Assembly (NCBI GenBank): GCA_937967705.1 | Contig: CALCJG010000145.1 | Span: forward strand, 1 to 11,790 | Length of the DNA stretch: 11,790 bases | DNA from: an uncultured Spirochaetia bacterium | GTDB taxonomy: Bacteria > Spirochaetota > UBA4802 > JAGODF01 | Reading direction: 5' to 3' | In this document: positions 1-7,800 of the stretch, piece by piece | Position numbering within the stretch: the stretch's first letter is position 1 | Layout: each line of letters opens with the position of its first letter | Made by a program: the position numbers and the translations under genes | Notes under the pieces: model-generated | The model's database searches: none | Seen by the model: only the letters and a program-made list of their open reading frames with translations | What the model was told of the DNA's origin: nothing

Positions 1-52
1 ACGGCGACCACCGAGATCTACACTCTTTCCCTCCACGACGCTCTTCCGATCT
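1..52 (+). other. Illumina P5/TruSeq adapter contamination
   Basis: These bases match the Illumina P5/TruSeq universal adapter, lacking its first six bases and with one mismatch at position 33 (C where the adapter has A). The match ends exactly at CTTCCGATCT, where a library insert begins. Genomic sequence therefore starts at base 53. It should be trimmed and not annotated as biology. On the minus strand it stays open in the amt frame, so an automatic gene caller would add about 17 false residues to the transporter. Confidence 0.98.
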
Positions 53-454
53 CATAAAGAGCTGATGGGGTATCGTGGCGGAATATGTTGCGTTGGGCGC
101 CACTCCAACTCCTGCCAGCCCGATCCACTCAAAGCCGCCGATGATTCCTCCGCGGCTGGGCCCGAAGGCGAGGCTGTAACCGAAGAGCACCCATAGAAGG
201 GACATGACACACACAAGCACAAAACACTGCATCATGATGGAGAGCACGTTTTTACGGCGCACCAGCCCCCCGTAGAAGAACGCGAGCCCCGGGGTCATGA
301 GAAAAACCAGCGCCGTTGCAATAAGCATCCAGGCCGTATCTCCTGCATTCACGGTCGGAGCAGCCGGTGCCGATACCGGGGCGCTCTGAGCCATGAGGCC
401 CGCAGGCAGAGCTGATAATAGAATTGCAAAAACAGGAACCAATCTTTTAATCAT
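53..454 (-). CDS. amt: Ammonium transporter Amt, N-terminal part (cut by contig end)
   Basis: I translated this by eye: 134 residues from an ATG at 452-454 to the adapter junction. Amt/MEP/Rh proteins are trimeric inner-membrane channels that take up ammonium. A signal-peptide-like N-terminus (about residues 1-22, hydrophobic core then LMA) is followed by a short Ala/Pro linker. The first Amt helix then begins at AGDTAWMLIATALV (37-50), followed by the diagnostic TPGLAFFYGG (54-63) and VRRKNVLSIMMQ (65-76). A second helix covers about 78-96, and TIPHQLFM (127-134) matches the region before the next family helix. The family is usually about 400-450 residues, so roughly 70% is missing. The truncation is an assembly edge, not a mutation. 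A PII gene (glnK/glnB) often neighbours amt; none is visible here, and it could lie beyond the contig end. It has its own promoter and a strong ribosome binding site. Confidence 0.93.
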
Positions 455-463
455 TAAATTTTA

Positions 464-470
464 CCTCCTC
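464..470 (-). promoter_or_regulatory. Ribosome binding site of amt
   Basis: On the minus strand this reads GAGGAGG, nine bases before the ATG at 452-454. It is a near-perfect anti-16S match and fixes the amt start just ahead of the signal-peptide-like N-terminus. Confidence 0.85.
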
Positions 471-500
471 GTAACAAAGGGTTTTTTCTGATTTTCCCTC

Positions 501-515
501 AGGGACCGCATCCCT
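501..515 (-). other. Small hairpin in the amt leader
   Basis: AGGGA (501-505) and TCCCT (511-515) can form a 5 bp stem with a 5-base loop in the amt 5' untranslated RNA. No U tract follows it, so it is not an intrinsic terminator. It may be chance or a minor leader structure. Confidence 0.25.
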
Positions 516-546
516 CTTTCCGGAATTTTTCCCTGATGATGAAAGC

Positions 547-574
547 ATTATAGAACGCCGGGAGTGATTGTCAA
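547..574 (-). promoter_or_regulatory. Near-consensus sigma70-type promoter for amt
   Basis: Read on the minus strand, TTGACA (569-574) is followed after 16 bases by TATAAT (547-552). Both hexamers are perfect consensus; the spacer is one base short of the optimal 17. Transcription would start near 540, giving a leader of about 85 bases before the amt ATG. No sigma54 promoter (GG-N10-GC type) was seen in this leader, although many bacteria use one to switch amt on under nitrogen limitation. Confidence 0.8.
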
Positions 575-807
575 TTTTTGAAGCGGCATGGGGACGGCAA
601 AGGGGATATATTTAACACGGCGGAAACATCTTTGTATTCCTCTGATACATTTTTTACCCGGTTCCCTGCCATCACCTGCGGGCTGGACAGTTATACGGCA
701 TGGCGCATGTACGTCTGCGCAGATAGCTCAAGAAGCAAGCGGGATGTCCTGTGGAGGGCGGATTGTTACAGCAGTGTAAAATCTTCGGGTTTCGCCACTA
801 TCGGCGT
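575..807. other. Intergenic stretch without recognisable gene
   Basis: This is the larger part of the 353 bp gap between the chemoreceptor stop and the amt start. Both strands hold only short open frames without a recognisable product or a good start. Just after the chemoreceptor stop there is a 4 bp inverted repeat (CGCC/GGCG, 793-806) with no U tract, so no convincing terminator is visible. Confidence 0.6.
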
Positions 808-2373
808 CTATTCCCTGATCATGTCACCGGTCATGGCATTGAGCTCGTCGGAGAGACCGCTGATCGTCCTGGTGGAGTCCGCTATCTTGGTCGAGAGCAC
901 CACGATATCCTGGGCGGATTTGGCGATATCCGCCGTTGTCTGGCTCGATTCATCAGTGGCCAGCTTCTGTTCAGCCGTGGCGTTTTCGATGGTCTTGCTG
1001 GATTCGTGGATCTTGAGGTTCAGGTTCCTTATGGTTTTTATGGTAACATCAATATCACTGATCAGGTTACCCACCGCTATGATCTCGTCCTTGATGCGGG
1101 CGATGGCTCCTCCGAGTTTGTTCATCATTTCGGCCGTCTGGGATATCTGGCTGTTGCTCTGATCGATGAGAGACTGGTTTTCCTTGATGATCTTCTCTAT
1201 CTCCTTTGAGTTCTGAGTGGTGGCGTCCGCCAGCTTGGATATCTCATCGGCAACAACCGCAAATCCCCGGCCCGATTCTCCGGCCCGTGCCGCCTCAATG
1301 GCCGCATTGAGGGAGAGAAGGTTGACCTGATCTGCTATATCGTTGATCACCTGAACGAAGGCAGACATATCGCTGCTCTTGCTTTTGACCGTGTCGAACT
1401 TCTCCTTGGTCATCTGAATGTGGGATGCCGATATGTTCGAAAACTCCGTAACCTCTGTGAGGGTGTTGTTGATGTTGACGGAGCTCTCCTGTACCTTGTC
1501 ATTGACCGACTTCAGGTCGTTGACGGAAGAGACGGTGATTTCCAGCTCCTCATAGAGGGAGCGGGCGATCTTGCTGATGGATTCGGAATTGGCCGTCAGC
1601 TCCTCGAGGGAGGCGGATATTTCCTCCAGTGCGGAGGCCTGATGCTGCGATATATCGTTCATCTGAAGGGTGATATTGTCCTGGTCGTGGCTCCGGTTTT
1701 TCAGCACCGATACCGATTCCATGAGGGCCTTGGCCAGCTGACGCAGATTACCGAGGTTCCCCGAGGCCTCGTTCTGTTTATCAATCGCCAGCTTCAGGAG
1801 ATGCCGGGTGGCACCAGCCCCCGCCGAGGCCCCGATCCCCACCATGAGAAAACAGATATATCTCACAAGGGTGTTGCTCGTAGCCCCCTTGGGGAGCAGC
1901 TCGGGGTTGAGCAGGTAGACGGCGGTCTGCGTTGCCATGACCAGAAGCAGGGTAAAGATGGTAATGCGCGTGTTAAAATAGAAGACGCTCAGGGCCATGG
2001 TGATGTAAGCTGCAGCAAAAAGCTCCGGGGCTCCGGAGAAGGCGTACTGAAACACCAGGAGAGAGAAAACCACCCCGATGATGGTGACATAGCCCGAGGC
2101 TATGGTGCCCTTGAGCCGGCGGGAAAGCAGTATGGTAAGGGTGATGATGGCGCTGGCTATGACGAATTCCAGGATGATATCGGTGTAGGTCAGATATTGG
2201 GAGCCGACGCCCAAAACCTTGATCAGGGTAACGGCCACATTGGCCAGCAGAAAAATGACCAGGAAGGCAACAATCAGGCGCCGGTTATTGGCTATGATGG
2301 TTTCGGAAAAGATTTTCGATTTTTCGAGCCTGGTCTCCTGAAGTGTCTCCTCATTTCTCTTTAAAATCCCCAT
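808..2373 (-). CDS. Methyl-accepting chemotaxis protein, six-helix membrane domain, no HAMP
   Basis: 521 residues. The C-terminal half is the cytoplasmic chemoreceptor coiled coil that controls CheA through CheW. Its hairpin tip reads [20 protein letters not shown] (351-370) and continues [13 protein letters not shown] (371-383), very close to family consensus. The N-terminus is a 32-residue charged cytoplasmic tail and then about six hydrophobic segments: near 33-57, 64-84, 93-113, 117-134, 137-156 and 169-190. Loops are short, so there is no extracellular ligand domain of the usual kind. No HAMP domain lies between the last helix and the coil. The arms before and after the tip are each about 155-170 residues, roughly 22 heptads, and there is no C-terminal CheR-binding pentapeptide (the end is MTGDMIRE). 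The ATG at 2371-2373 has a purine-rich GGAAGGGG upstream. The stimulus is unknown; membrane state, a small permeant molecule or a partner membrane protein are possible. No che genes are in the window. Confidence 0.93.
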   Translation of the reverse strand: MGILKRNEETLQETRLEKSKIFSETIIANNRRLIVAFLVIFLLANVAVTLIKVLGVGSQYLTYTDIILEFVIASAIITLTILLSRRLKGTIASGYVTIIGVVFSLLVFQYAFSGAPELFAAAYITMALSVFYFNTRITIFTLLLVMATQTAVYLLNPELLPKGATSNTLVRYICFLMVGIGASAGAGATRHLLKLAIDKQNEASGNLGNLRQLAKALMESVSVLKNRSHDQDNITLQMNDISQHQASALEEISASLEELTANSESISKIARSLYEELEITVSSVNDLKSVNDKVQESSVNINNTLTEVTEFSNISASHIQMTKEKFDTVKSKSSDMSAFVQVINDIADQVNLLSLNAAIEAARAGESGRGFAVVADEISKLADATTQNSKEIEKIIKENQSLIDQSNSQISQTAEMMNKLGGAIARIKDEIIAVGNLISDIDVTIKTIRNLNLKIHESSKTIENATAEQKLATDESSQTTADIAKSAQDIVVLSTKIADSTRTISGLSDELNAMTGDMIRE

Positions 2374-2574
2374 AGTACCCCTTCCCGCCTTGAAATTTGA
2401 TCACGACCCAGGAACAGGATTTGTCATGAGATTTCCGCCGGTAATCAGATGGAAATGCCCCCGACAATTCCCTCCTTCGGCTCACCAGAACTATTTTTAA
2501 CAATGCTCGCGAATATGATCAGGAAAATCAAGGCAATTATGGAGATAAAATCAGTTTTTCTACTAAAAAAACCT
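2374..2574. other. Intergenic region between nifS and the chemoreceptor gene
   Basis: 201 bp, AT-rich next to nifS. I see no clear intrinsic terminator for nifUS and no convincing -35/-10 pair for the chemoreceptor gene. It holds most of the possible 54-residue peptide listed separately. Confidence 0.5.
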
Positions 2575-2609
2575 TCAGACCGCCATGGGCTTTCCGCACT
2601 TCTTTTCAT
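2445..2609 (-). CDS. Possible 54-residue single-pass membrane peptide overlapping the nifS 3' end
   Basis: An ATG at 2607-2609 opens a 54-codon frame that overlaps the last 35 bases of nifS in another frame and ends with TGA at 2445-2447. The predicted peptide has a basic, polar N-terminus (about 1-20), one strongly hydrophobic stretch FISIIALIFLIIFASIV (21-37), and a polar tail (NSSGEPKEG, 39-47). That is the layout of a small single-span membrane protein. Against it: the upstream sequence has only a weak GGGA as ribosome binding site, I recognise no family, and AT-rich intergenic DNA readily yields hydrophobic codons by chance. If real, it would be translated with or just after nifS. Confidence 0.25.
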   Translation of the reverse strand: MKRSAESPWRSEGFFSRKTDFISIIALIFLIIFASIVKNSSGEPKEGIVGGISI

Positions 2610-3765
2610 TGTCCCAGAAGGGGGATATCTCCAGGAGTCTATCCACGATCTGAGGCAGGACTTCGAGGGTGTAATCGACATCCTCTTCCTTCGTAAACCT
2701 GCTGAGGCTGAAACGGATGGATCCGTGAGCCGAGGTGAAGGGCACCCCCATGGCCCGAAGGACATGAGAGGGTTCCAGGGACCCGGAAGAACAGGCGGAC
2801 CCCGAGGAGGCCGCAATCCCCTTTTCATTGAGATAGAGCAGTATGGCCTCCCCCTCTATGAATTCGAATCCGACATTGGTGGTGTTCGGCACACGCTTCT
2901 CCCGGCTCCCGTTGAGACTGACATTGTTAAAGCGCTTCAGGATACCTTCCTCCAGCCGGTCCCTCAACAATGCGATTCGTCCCTCCCCGGGCAGATGCGC
3001 CATCGCCAGATCCGCGGCCTTGCCCATGCCTACTATCCCCGCCACATTCTCCGTACCGGGCCTCCGGGTTCGCTCCTGATGTCCCCCGTACATGAGGGGG
3101 CGCAGGCGCGTACCGCGGCGCACATAGAGGGCCCCGATCCCCTTGGGGGCATGAAACTTATGACCCGAGATGGTGAAAAGATCACAGTTGATTTTCTTCA
3201 CGTCGATAGGAATTTTTCCCGCCGCCTGGACACCATCCACATGGAAGGGAACCTTCCTTTCCCTCAGATAGGCGCCGATCTCCTCCACAGGGTGTATCAT
3301 GCCGGTTTCATTGTTGGCATACATGATAGACACCAGGGCCGTATCCTCATCCACCGCCCTTTTCAGAAAATCCAGATCCAGGTGACCCTGCCGGTCCACA
3401 GGAACATAGGTGACCCTGTACCCCTCCCGTTCATATTTCTTGAAAAGATTGAGAACCGCGGGGTGCTCCACCCGGGATGTAATAATATGCTTCTTATCGG
3501 TATAGTAGGAAACCGTTCCGGCGATGGCCATGTTGTCGCTCTCCGTTCCGCAGGAGGTAAAAACGATCTCGTAATCGTTCTCAGCTCCGAGAAACCGTCG
3601 CACCCGATCCCGGGCCCGTTCCACATCGGCGCCTACGTCTCCGCCGAAATCGTGCATGCTGGAGGGATTCCCGTATCGTTCAGTGAGAAAGGGCATCATC
3701 TCCTCGAGGACCAGGGGATCGATCCTGGTCGTGGCGTTATTGTCCAGGTATATCAGCTTGTCCAT
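2575..3765 (-). CDS. nifS: Cysteine desulfurase, NifS type
   Basis: 396 residues from the ATG at 3763-3765. A PLP enzyme that takes sulfur from L-cysteine, leaving alanine, and passes the persulfide to the Fe-S scaffold. The N-terminus YLDNNATT (5-12) is the family hallmark. CGTESDN (72-78) and VEHPAV (99-104, His101 stacking on PLP) follow. HVDGVQAAG (175-183, Asp177) and SGHKFHAPKG (200-209, Lys203 forming the PLP aldimine) complete the active site. SSGSACSSGS (320-329) carries the catalytic Cys325 in the flexible loop, followed by LEPSHVLRAMG. Length and motif positions match Azotobacter NifS (about 400 residues). A TTG 27 bases upstream would also be in frame, but it lies inside nifU. The ATG has AGGAG at 3773-3777 and starts right before the conserved N-terminus. 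It lies 10 bp after nifU and is almost certainly cotranscribed. SufS-type enzymes are excluded by the NifS/IscS-type loop; nifS versus iscS naming rests mainly on the NifU partner. Confidence 0.95.
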   Translation of the reverse strand: MDKLIYLDNNATTRIDPLVLEEMMPFLTERYGNPSSMHDFGGDVGADVERARDRVRRFLGAENDYEIVFTSCGTESDNMAIAGTVSYYTDKKHIITSRVEHPAVLNLFKKYEREGYRVTYVPVDRQGHLDLDFLKRAVDEDTALVSIMYANNETGMIHPVEEIGAYLRERKVPFHVDGVQAAGKIPIDVKKINCDLFTISGHKFHAPKGIGALYVRRGTRLRPLMYGGHQERTRRPGTENVAGIVGMGKAADLAMAHLPGEGRIALLRDRLEEGILKRFNNVSLNGSREKRVPNTTNVGFEFIEGEAILLYLNEKGIAASSGSACSSGSLEPSHVLRAMGVPFTSAHGSIRFSLSRFTKEEDVDYTLEVLPQIVDRLLEISPFWDNEKKCGKPMAV

Positions 3766-3772
3766 GGTCTCT

Positions 3773-3777
3773 CTCCT
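3773..3777 (-). promoter_or_regulatory. nifS ribosome binding site overlapping the nifU stop
   Basis: The minus strand reads TAGGAGAGAGACC and then the ATG. The Shine-Dalgarno AGGAG shares bases with the nifU TAG stop at 3776-3778. This selects the ATG at 3763-3765 as the nifS start and suggests that nifS translation is coupled to nifU termination. Confidence 0.8.
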
Positions 3778-4621
3778 ATCTCCGCTCAACAACCTCTATG
3801 TCTTCCTCCACGAACTCCCGAAGCTTCTCCTGAACCAGATTCTTGAGGGTCACATCGGAGATCACACACTGGGAGCAGGCTCCGCGCAGACCCACAATGA
3901 CCTTCCTCCCGTCGATATCGATCAGCTGGATGTCGCCCCCGTCCTTCTGCAGTACGGGTCTTATGACGTTCTCTATGGTCTCCTTGACCATTTCCAGACG
4001 CCTGATATTGGTCAGGGGTTCCTTCACCTGATGGAGAGGGGCGGGATGCTCTCTTTGCTCCTTCAGCTCTTCATCCAGGATAATCTCAATCTTCTCGATG
4101 CAGGAGCCACAGGCGCCGCCCGCCTTGGTGTAGTTCGTAACCTCCTCCACCGTATCCAGGCGATTCTCCCGGATGACTTTGCGGATGAGCTTGTCCGTCA
4201 CGCCAAAGCAATGGCATACGATCTCCCCCTCCACGTCCTCATGCTCCTCTATCGTCTCCCCGCGCCAGTTGGCCAGGGCCTTGTCCAGAGCCTCCCGTCC
4301 CATGACGGAACAGTGCATTTTCTGTTCGGGCAACCCTCCCAGATATTCAACGATATCCCGGTTAGTGATTTTTTCAGCCTCCTCCACGGTCTTTCCGATG
4401 ATCATTTCCGTCAGAGCCGATGAGGATGCTATGGCACTCCCGCATCCGAAGGTCTGAAACTTGGCATCCACGATGCGCTCCCCTTCAATCTTCAAATAGA
4501 GGGTCAGGGCATCACCGCAGACGATGCTTCCCACTTCCCCCACCGCATTGGCGTCTTCAATGACCCCTACATTCTTCGGTTTCATATAGAGGGTTTTTAC
4601 TTTATCTGTATAATCCCACAT
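3776..4621 (-). CDS. nifU: Fe-S cluster scaffold protein NifU, full three-domain form
   Basis: 281 residues. Scaffold on which NifS-delivered sulfur and iron are built into [2Fe-2S] and [4Fe-4S] clusters before transfer to apoproteins. Three domains are visible. The IscU-like N-terminal domain (about 1-125) has Cys35 in VCGD with Asp37, Cys60 in FGCGSAIASS, and Cys104 in MHCS. The central [2Fe-2S] domain of the BFD type (about 133-180) has CHC (136-138) and CGSC (171-174). The C-terminal Nfu domain (about 208-275) has GACSQC (247-252) with Cys249 and Cys252. All nine cysteines of Azotobacter NifU have counterparts. The protein is about 30 residues shorter, mainly in the linker before the Nfu domain. 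The ATG has AGGAGG at 4627-4632, five bases upstream. No nif structural genes are nearby; complete NifU proteins also serve general Fe-S assembly in bacteria such as Helicobacter, so a housekeeping role is plausible. Confidence 0.96.
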   Translation of the reverse strand: MWDYTDKVKTLYMKPKNVGVIEDANAVGEVGSIVCGDALTLYLKIEGERIVDAKFQTFGCGSAIASSSALTEMIIGKTVEEAEKITNRDIVEYLGGLPEQKMHCSVMGREALDKALANWRGETIEEHEDVEGEIVCHCFGVTDKLIRKVIRENRLDTVEEVTNYTKAGGACGSCIEKIEIILDEELKEQREHPAPLHQVKEPLTNIRRLEMVKETIENVIRPVLQKDGGDIQLIDIDGRKVIVGLRGACSQCVISDVTLKNLVQEKLREFVEEDIEVVERR

Positions 4622-4667
4622 GGGATCCTCCTGATTCTGTTTTCAGCGACAATATTCTCCCCCTCTC

Positions 4668-4676
4668 ATGATAGCA
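4668..4676 (-). promoter_or_regulatory. Possible extended -10 promoter close to nifU
   Basis: The minus strand reads TGCTATCAT, fitting an extended -10 element (TGn followed by TATCAT, 5 of 6 to consensus). No good -35 lies at the right distance. It sits downstream of the hairpin and would give a leader of about 40 bases ahead of nifU. Confidence 0.35.
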
Positions 4677-4679
4677 AAT

Positions 4680-4739
4680 AAAAAAATCACCTCTTCCCGG
4701 AAGAACTCCCGCTCTTTTCCCGCTCCCTTTTCCGGGAAG
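4680..4739 (-). terminator. Hairpin plus U-tract between the kinase gene and nifU
   Basis: A perfect 10 bp inverted repeat (CTTCCCGGAA, 4693-4702, and its complement, 4730-4739) encloses a 27-base loop. On the minus strand it is followed, after AGGTGA, by seven U (4680-4686). This resembles an intrinsic terminator, about 100 bases past the kinase stop, and would insulate nifU from the kinase gene. The loop is long and the U-tract is offset six bases from the stem, so efficiency is uncertain. If the upstream candidate promoter at 4782-4810 is the one in use, this would be an attenuator in the nifU leader. Confidence 0.55.
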
Positions 4740-4781
4740 ACGACCCCTTGCCTCAAAAGCGGGGTAGAAGATTAATATTTT

Positions 4782-4810
4782 AATATACACTAAAATCCGG
4801 AAATTTGCAA
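4782..4810 (-). promoter_or_regulatory. Possible promoter upstream of the nifU leader hairpin
   Basis: On the minus strand, TTGCAA (4805-4810; 4 of 6 to consensus) is followed after 17 bases by TATATT (4782-4787; 5 of 6). The flanking DNA is strongly AT-rich, unlike the neighbouring genes. Transcription would begin near 4775 and cross the hairpin before reaching nifU. Confidence 0.45.
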
Positions 4811-4834
4811 CAAATTATCTGGCCTTCCGGCCGT

Positions 4835-7800
4835 CTACCCTTCCCCTTTGATGACTCGGTTTATGGTCAGAGCCAGGTCATGCACCTTGAAAGGCTTGGG
4901 CACCACGGCCCGGAAGCCGTACTTGCCGTAATCCGCCATGATGGGATCATTGGAATAACCGCTGACAACGATAGCCCGGGCTCCGGGGTCGTAGACCAGA
5001 AGTCTTTTAATGCACTCCTTGCCCCCCATCCCGCCGGGTACCGTCAGGTCCATGATGACCGCATCGAAGGGATCCCCCTCTTCCCGGGCCCGATGATAAA
5101 GCTCAAGGGCCCCGGCTCCGTCCGCCGTTGTGGTTATCCGGTATCCGAGGTTTTCCAGGAGCATCCGCGTGATCTTACGGATATTCTCATCGTCATCCAT
5201 GAGCAGAATCCTGCCGCCGGCACCGTCCCGCAGATCCTTTTCCTCCAACGAAGAAGGCACGAGAACGGTTTCCCGGGATGCCGGGAGATAGATCGTAAAG
5301 ACAGATCCCCTTTCCACCTCAGAATCAACGAAGAGGAAACCTTCATGCTGCTTTACAATGGAATAGGCAGTGGTAAGCCCCAGTCCGCTGCCTTTGTTCT
5401 TGGTGGTGAAATAGGGGTCGAATATTTTGTTCAACAATGCTGGTTCTATCCCTTTTCCTTCATCTTCCACCTGGACCCGGACATATTTACCTCCGGGCAT
5501 GCAGAGGGGGTTATCCGCCGGGAGGATCTGGTTTTCCCCCCTGATGCGGATGCTTCCTCCTTCAGGCATGGCCTGAGTCGCGTTGATGATCAGGTTCTGA
5601 ATGACCTGGTCCATCTGGCCGGTGTCGATCTCCACGGGCCAGAGATCATCGGGAACCTGGATATCGCATTTTATGCTGGACCCCGCCATGGCAAACCGGA
5701 CCGACTCATCTATCACCTCGTTAATGGAGGCGATGTGTTTCATGGGGGTTCCTCCCTTGGAAAAGGTGAGGAGCTGTCTGGTCAGGTCCCGGGAGCGCAG
5801 GGTCGCCTTTTCCGCGCTGCTGAGAAGCCGGTAGAGATCATCGGTCTCCCCGAAGTATTTCTTTGCCAGTGAGATGTTGCCCAGGATGATGGTAAGGAAA
5901 TTATTGAAGTCATGAGCGATCCCCCCCGCCAGGAGCCCGATGGATTCCAGACGCTGGGCCTTCTGTATCTCCTCATCGATTCTTCTGTCCTCGGTGATGT
6001 CCGTAAAGACCAGAACGACACCCACGATGCGGGAGGAAGAATCCAGTATCGGCGCTGCAATATCATTGACGATCTTTTCCTCTCCTGTTCGGCTCACCAG
6101 CAGGGAATTGATGGAAGATCCGGCTGGGAGGAAACCCTCTCCGGGATCGCCGATCCCCGCATAAGAACCCTGCCGCCGGGCCCCTTCCCGAACGACATAA
6201 TAGACCTCACCCAGCGGACGGCCCACCGCCTCGTCGGCCTTCCATCCGGTTATTTTCTCTGCGGCCCTGTTGAAGAGAACGATCCGGCCCGCAGTATCCG
6301 TGGCGATCACCCCGTCGGCGATGGACCTCAGGGTTACCGCCAGCCTCTCCTTCTCCGTAAAGAGGACCTCCTCGGATTTTTTCCTCGCCAGCGCCGCGGA
6401 GAGAACGTCCCCCATCATCCGGAGAAGTCGTATATCCTGCTCGTCCCAGAACATTTCCCTGCGAATACTGTCGAAACCGATGAATCCCCTGAGACAGCCG
6501 GTATAGACGATGGGTACGCAAAGGAGGGACTGGACCCCCTCGCGGTTCCACACATCCCTTTCCTTGGCAGCCTCCTCGGGGAGGTCTTTAACACAGGGGA
6601 TATGCACCACCAATTGATGCAGAATCCGCTCATTGAACCAGGGATACTGATTGAAGGGGGTACCCTTAAAATCCCCGAGCACCCGCCGGACACCCTCCTC
6701 GCACCACTCCAGGACGTCCTCTACCATATCCTTCGCGTCATTGAGAACAAAGAGATAGCTTCGCTGTATGCCCATGAACCGCCCCAGCTCCTGAAGCGCC
6801 TGCTCCATGGCCAGGGGTATTTTATCCGCCGGCAGGCTGATAAAGCGGGTGGATATCCCCGTGATCAGGTTTTCCAGTTCCAGTCTGTGGCGCAGGGTTG
6901 CCTCTATCTTCCGCTTGATCACCAGCTCATTACCAATCTCCTCCGTTCTGGCCCTGACCTGTTTCCTGAGAGACCACGTCCAGAGAGCTCCGAAAAAGAT
7001 CAGGGTCAGGAGGGGGATAACCACGATGAGGAGATACTTCTGCACGGTCCCTGAGGACATCCCCCGGGGCTCCAGGACACCGAACCACTTGTCGTATATC
7101 TGCCGGTACCGTCCCGAGGCCTTAACGGCGCTCAGCCCGTCATTCAGGAGGCTGAGAAGCTTTTTATCCCCCTTCCGCACCGCGAAACAGAGCTCCAGTG
7201 TTTTCAGGGGGACGCCGGAGGTGTCTATGTTTTCCAGTTTGCTGGTCCGCACGATGTAGCGGCCGTAGATATAGGGGGCGATGGCTCCATCCTGCGAACC
7301 CGATGAGAGAAGGCGAAGGGCTTCCGGCTCGCTGTCCACCGGAATCAGCTCAGAGGGAAATTCCCTCTGCCGCATGTAATCGTGCATGAGGCTGTCCCGC
7401 TCCACCAGTATACGCTTCCCCTTCAGGTCCTTCTCGTCCCGCAGGATTTTATCACCGGAGCGGAAGAAAAGGGAGTAGTTCACCAGAGTATGGGGTAGAG
7501 AGAAGTCGAACTTCCCGGCCCGCTGCCGGGAATAGAGCATGCCCGCCAGCAGATCCGCCTTCCCTGAGGCCAGGGAATCCCTGACGGAGCTCCAGACATC
7601 CGGCCGGAACCTGATCTCAAGTCCCGATGCGGCGGCAACCGCCTGTACCAGTTCCACGTCGAAGCCGTCGGGTTCGCCCCGGCTGTTGATGAATTCGAAG
7701 GGAGGATAATCCCTGTTGATGCCTGCGATGAGGGGTTTGCTTCGACCATGAGTCAGGACCGGACCCGCCTTTAAAGCCCCCCCCAGCATAACAAAAACCA

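Noticed and set aside
53..454. amt as a biologically truncated or pseudogene copy
   Set aside because: The coding sequence is intact up to the exact adapter junction, so the break is a sequencing or assembly edge.
571..672. 33-codon minus-strand frame between the chemoreceptor gene and amt
   Set aside because: No recognisable product, weak upstream site, and its end overlaps the strong amt -35 element.
578..1209. Plus-strand open frames over the chemoreceptor 3' end (578-1162, 751-1209, 588-779)
   Set aside because: Most of their length is antisense to the clearly conserved chemoreceptor coding region, and the parts outside it match nothing I recognise.
1420..2364. 314-codon plus-strand frame
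   Set aside because: Fully antisense to the chemoreceptor gene, with low-complexity composition typical of a shadow frame.
2566..2577. nifS TGA stop as a selenocysteine codon
   Set aside because: Readthrough would add only three codons before a TAG, no active-site context exists there, and NifS already has its catalytic Cys325.
2575..3792. Longer nifS starting at a TTG at 3790-3792
   Set aside because: It would overlap nifU and add nine residues before the conserved N-terminus; the ATG at 3763-3765 has a good ribosome binding site.
2449..3846. 465-codon plus-strand frame
   Set aside because: Antisense to nifS, whose motifs are complete on the minus strand.
4821..4832. GGCC-GGAA-GGCC hairpin just after the kinase stop
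   Set aside because: The stem is only 4 bp and no U tract follows, so it is a poor terminator compared with the 10 bp stem further on.
4805..7054. Long plus-strand frames (4805-5872, 5912-7054)
   Set aside because: Antisense to the hybrid kinase, whose domains and catalytic residues are intact over the whole region.
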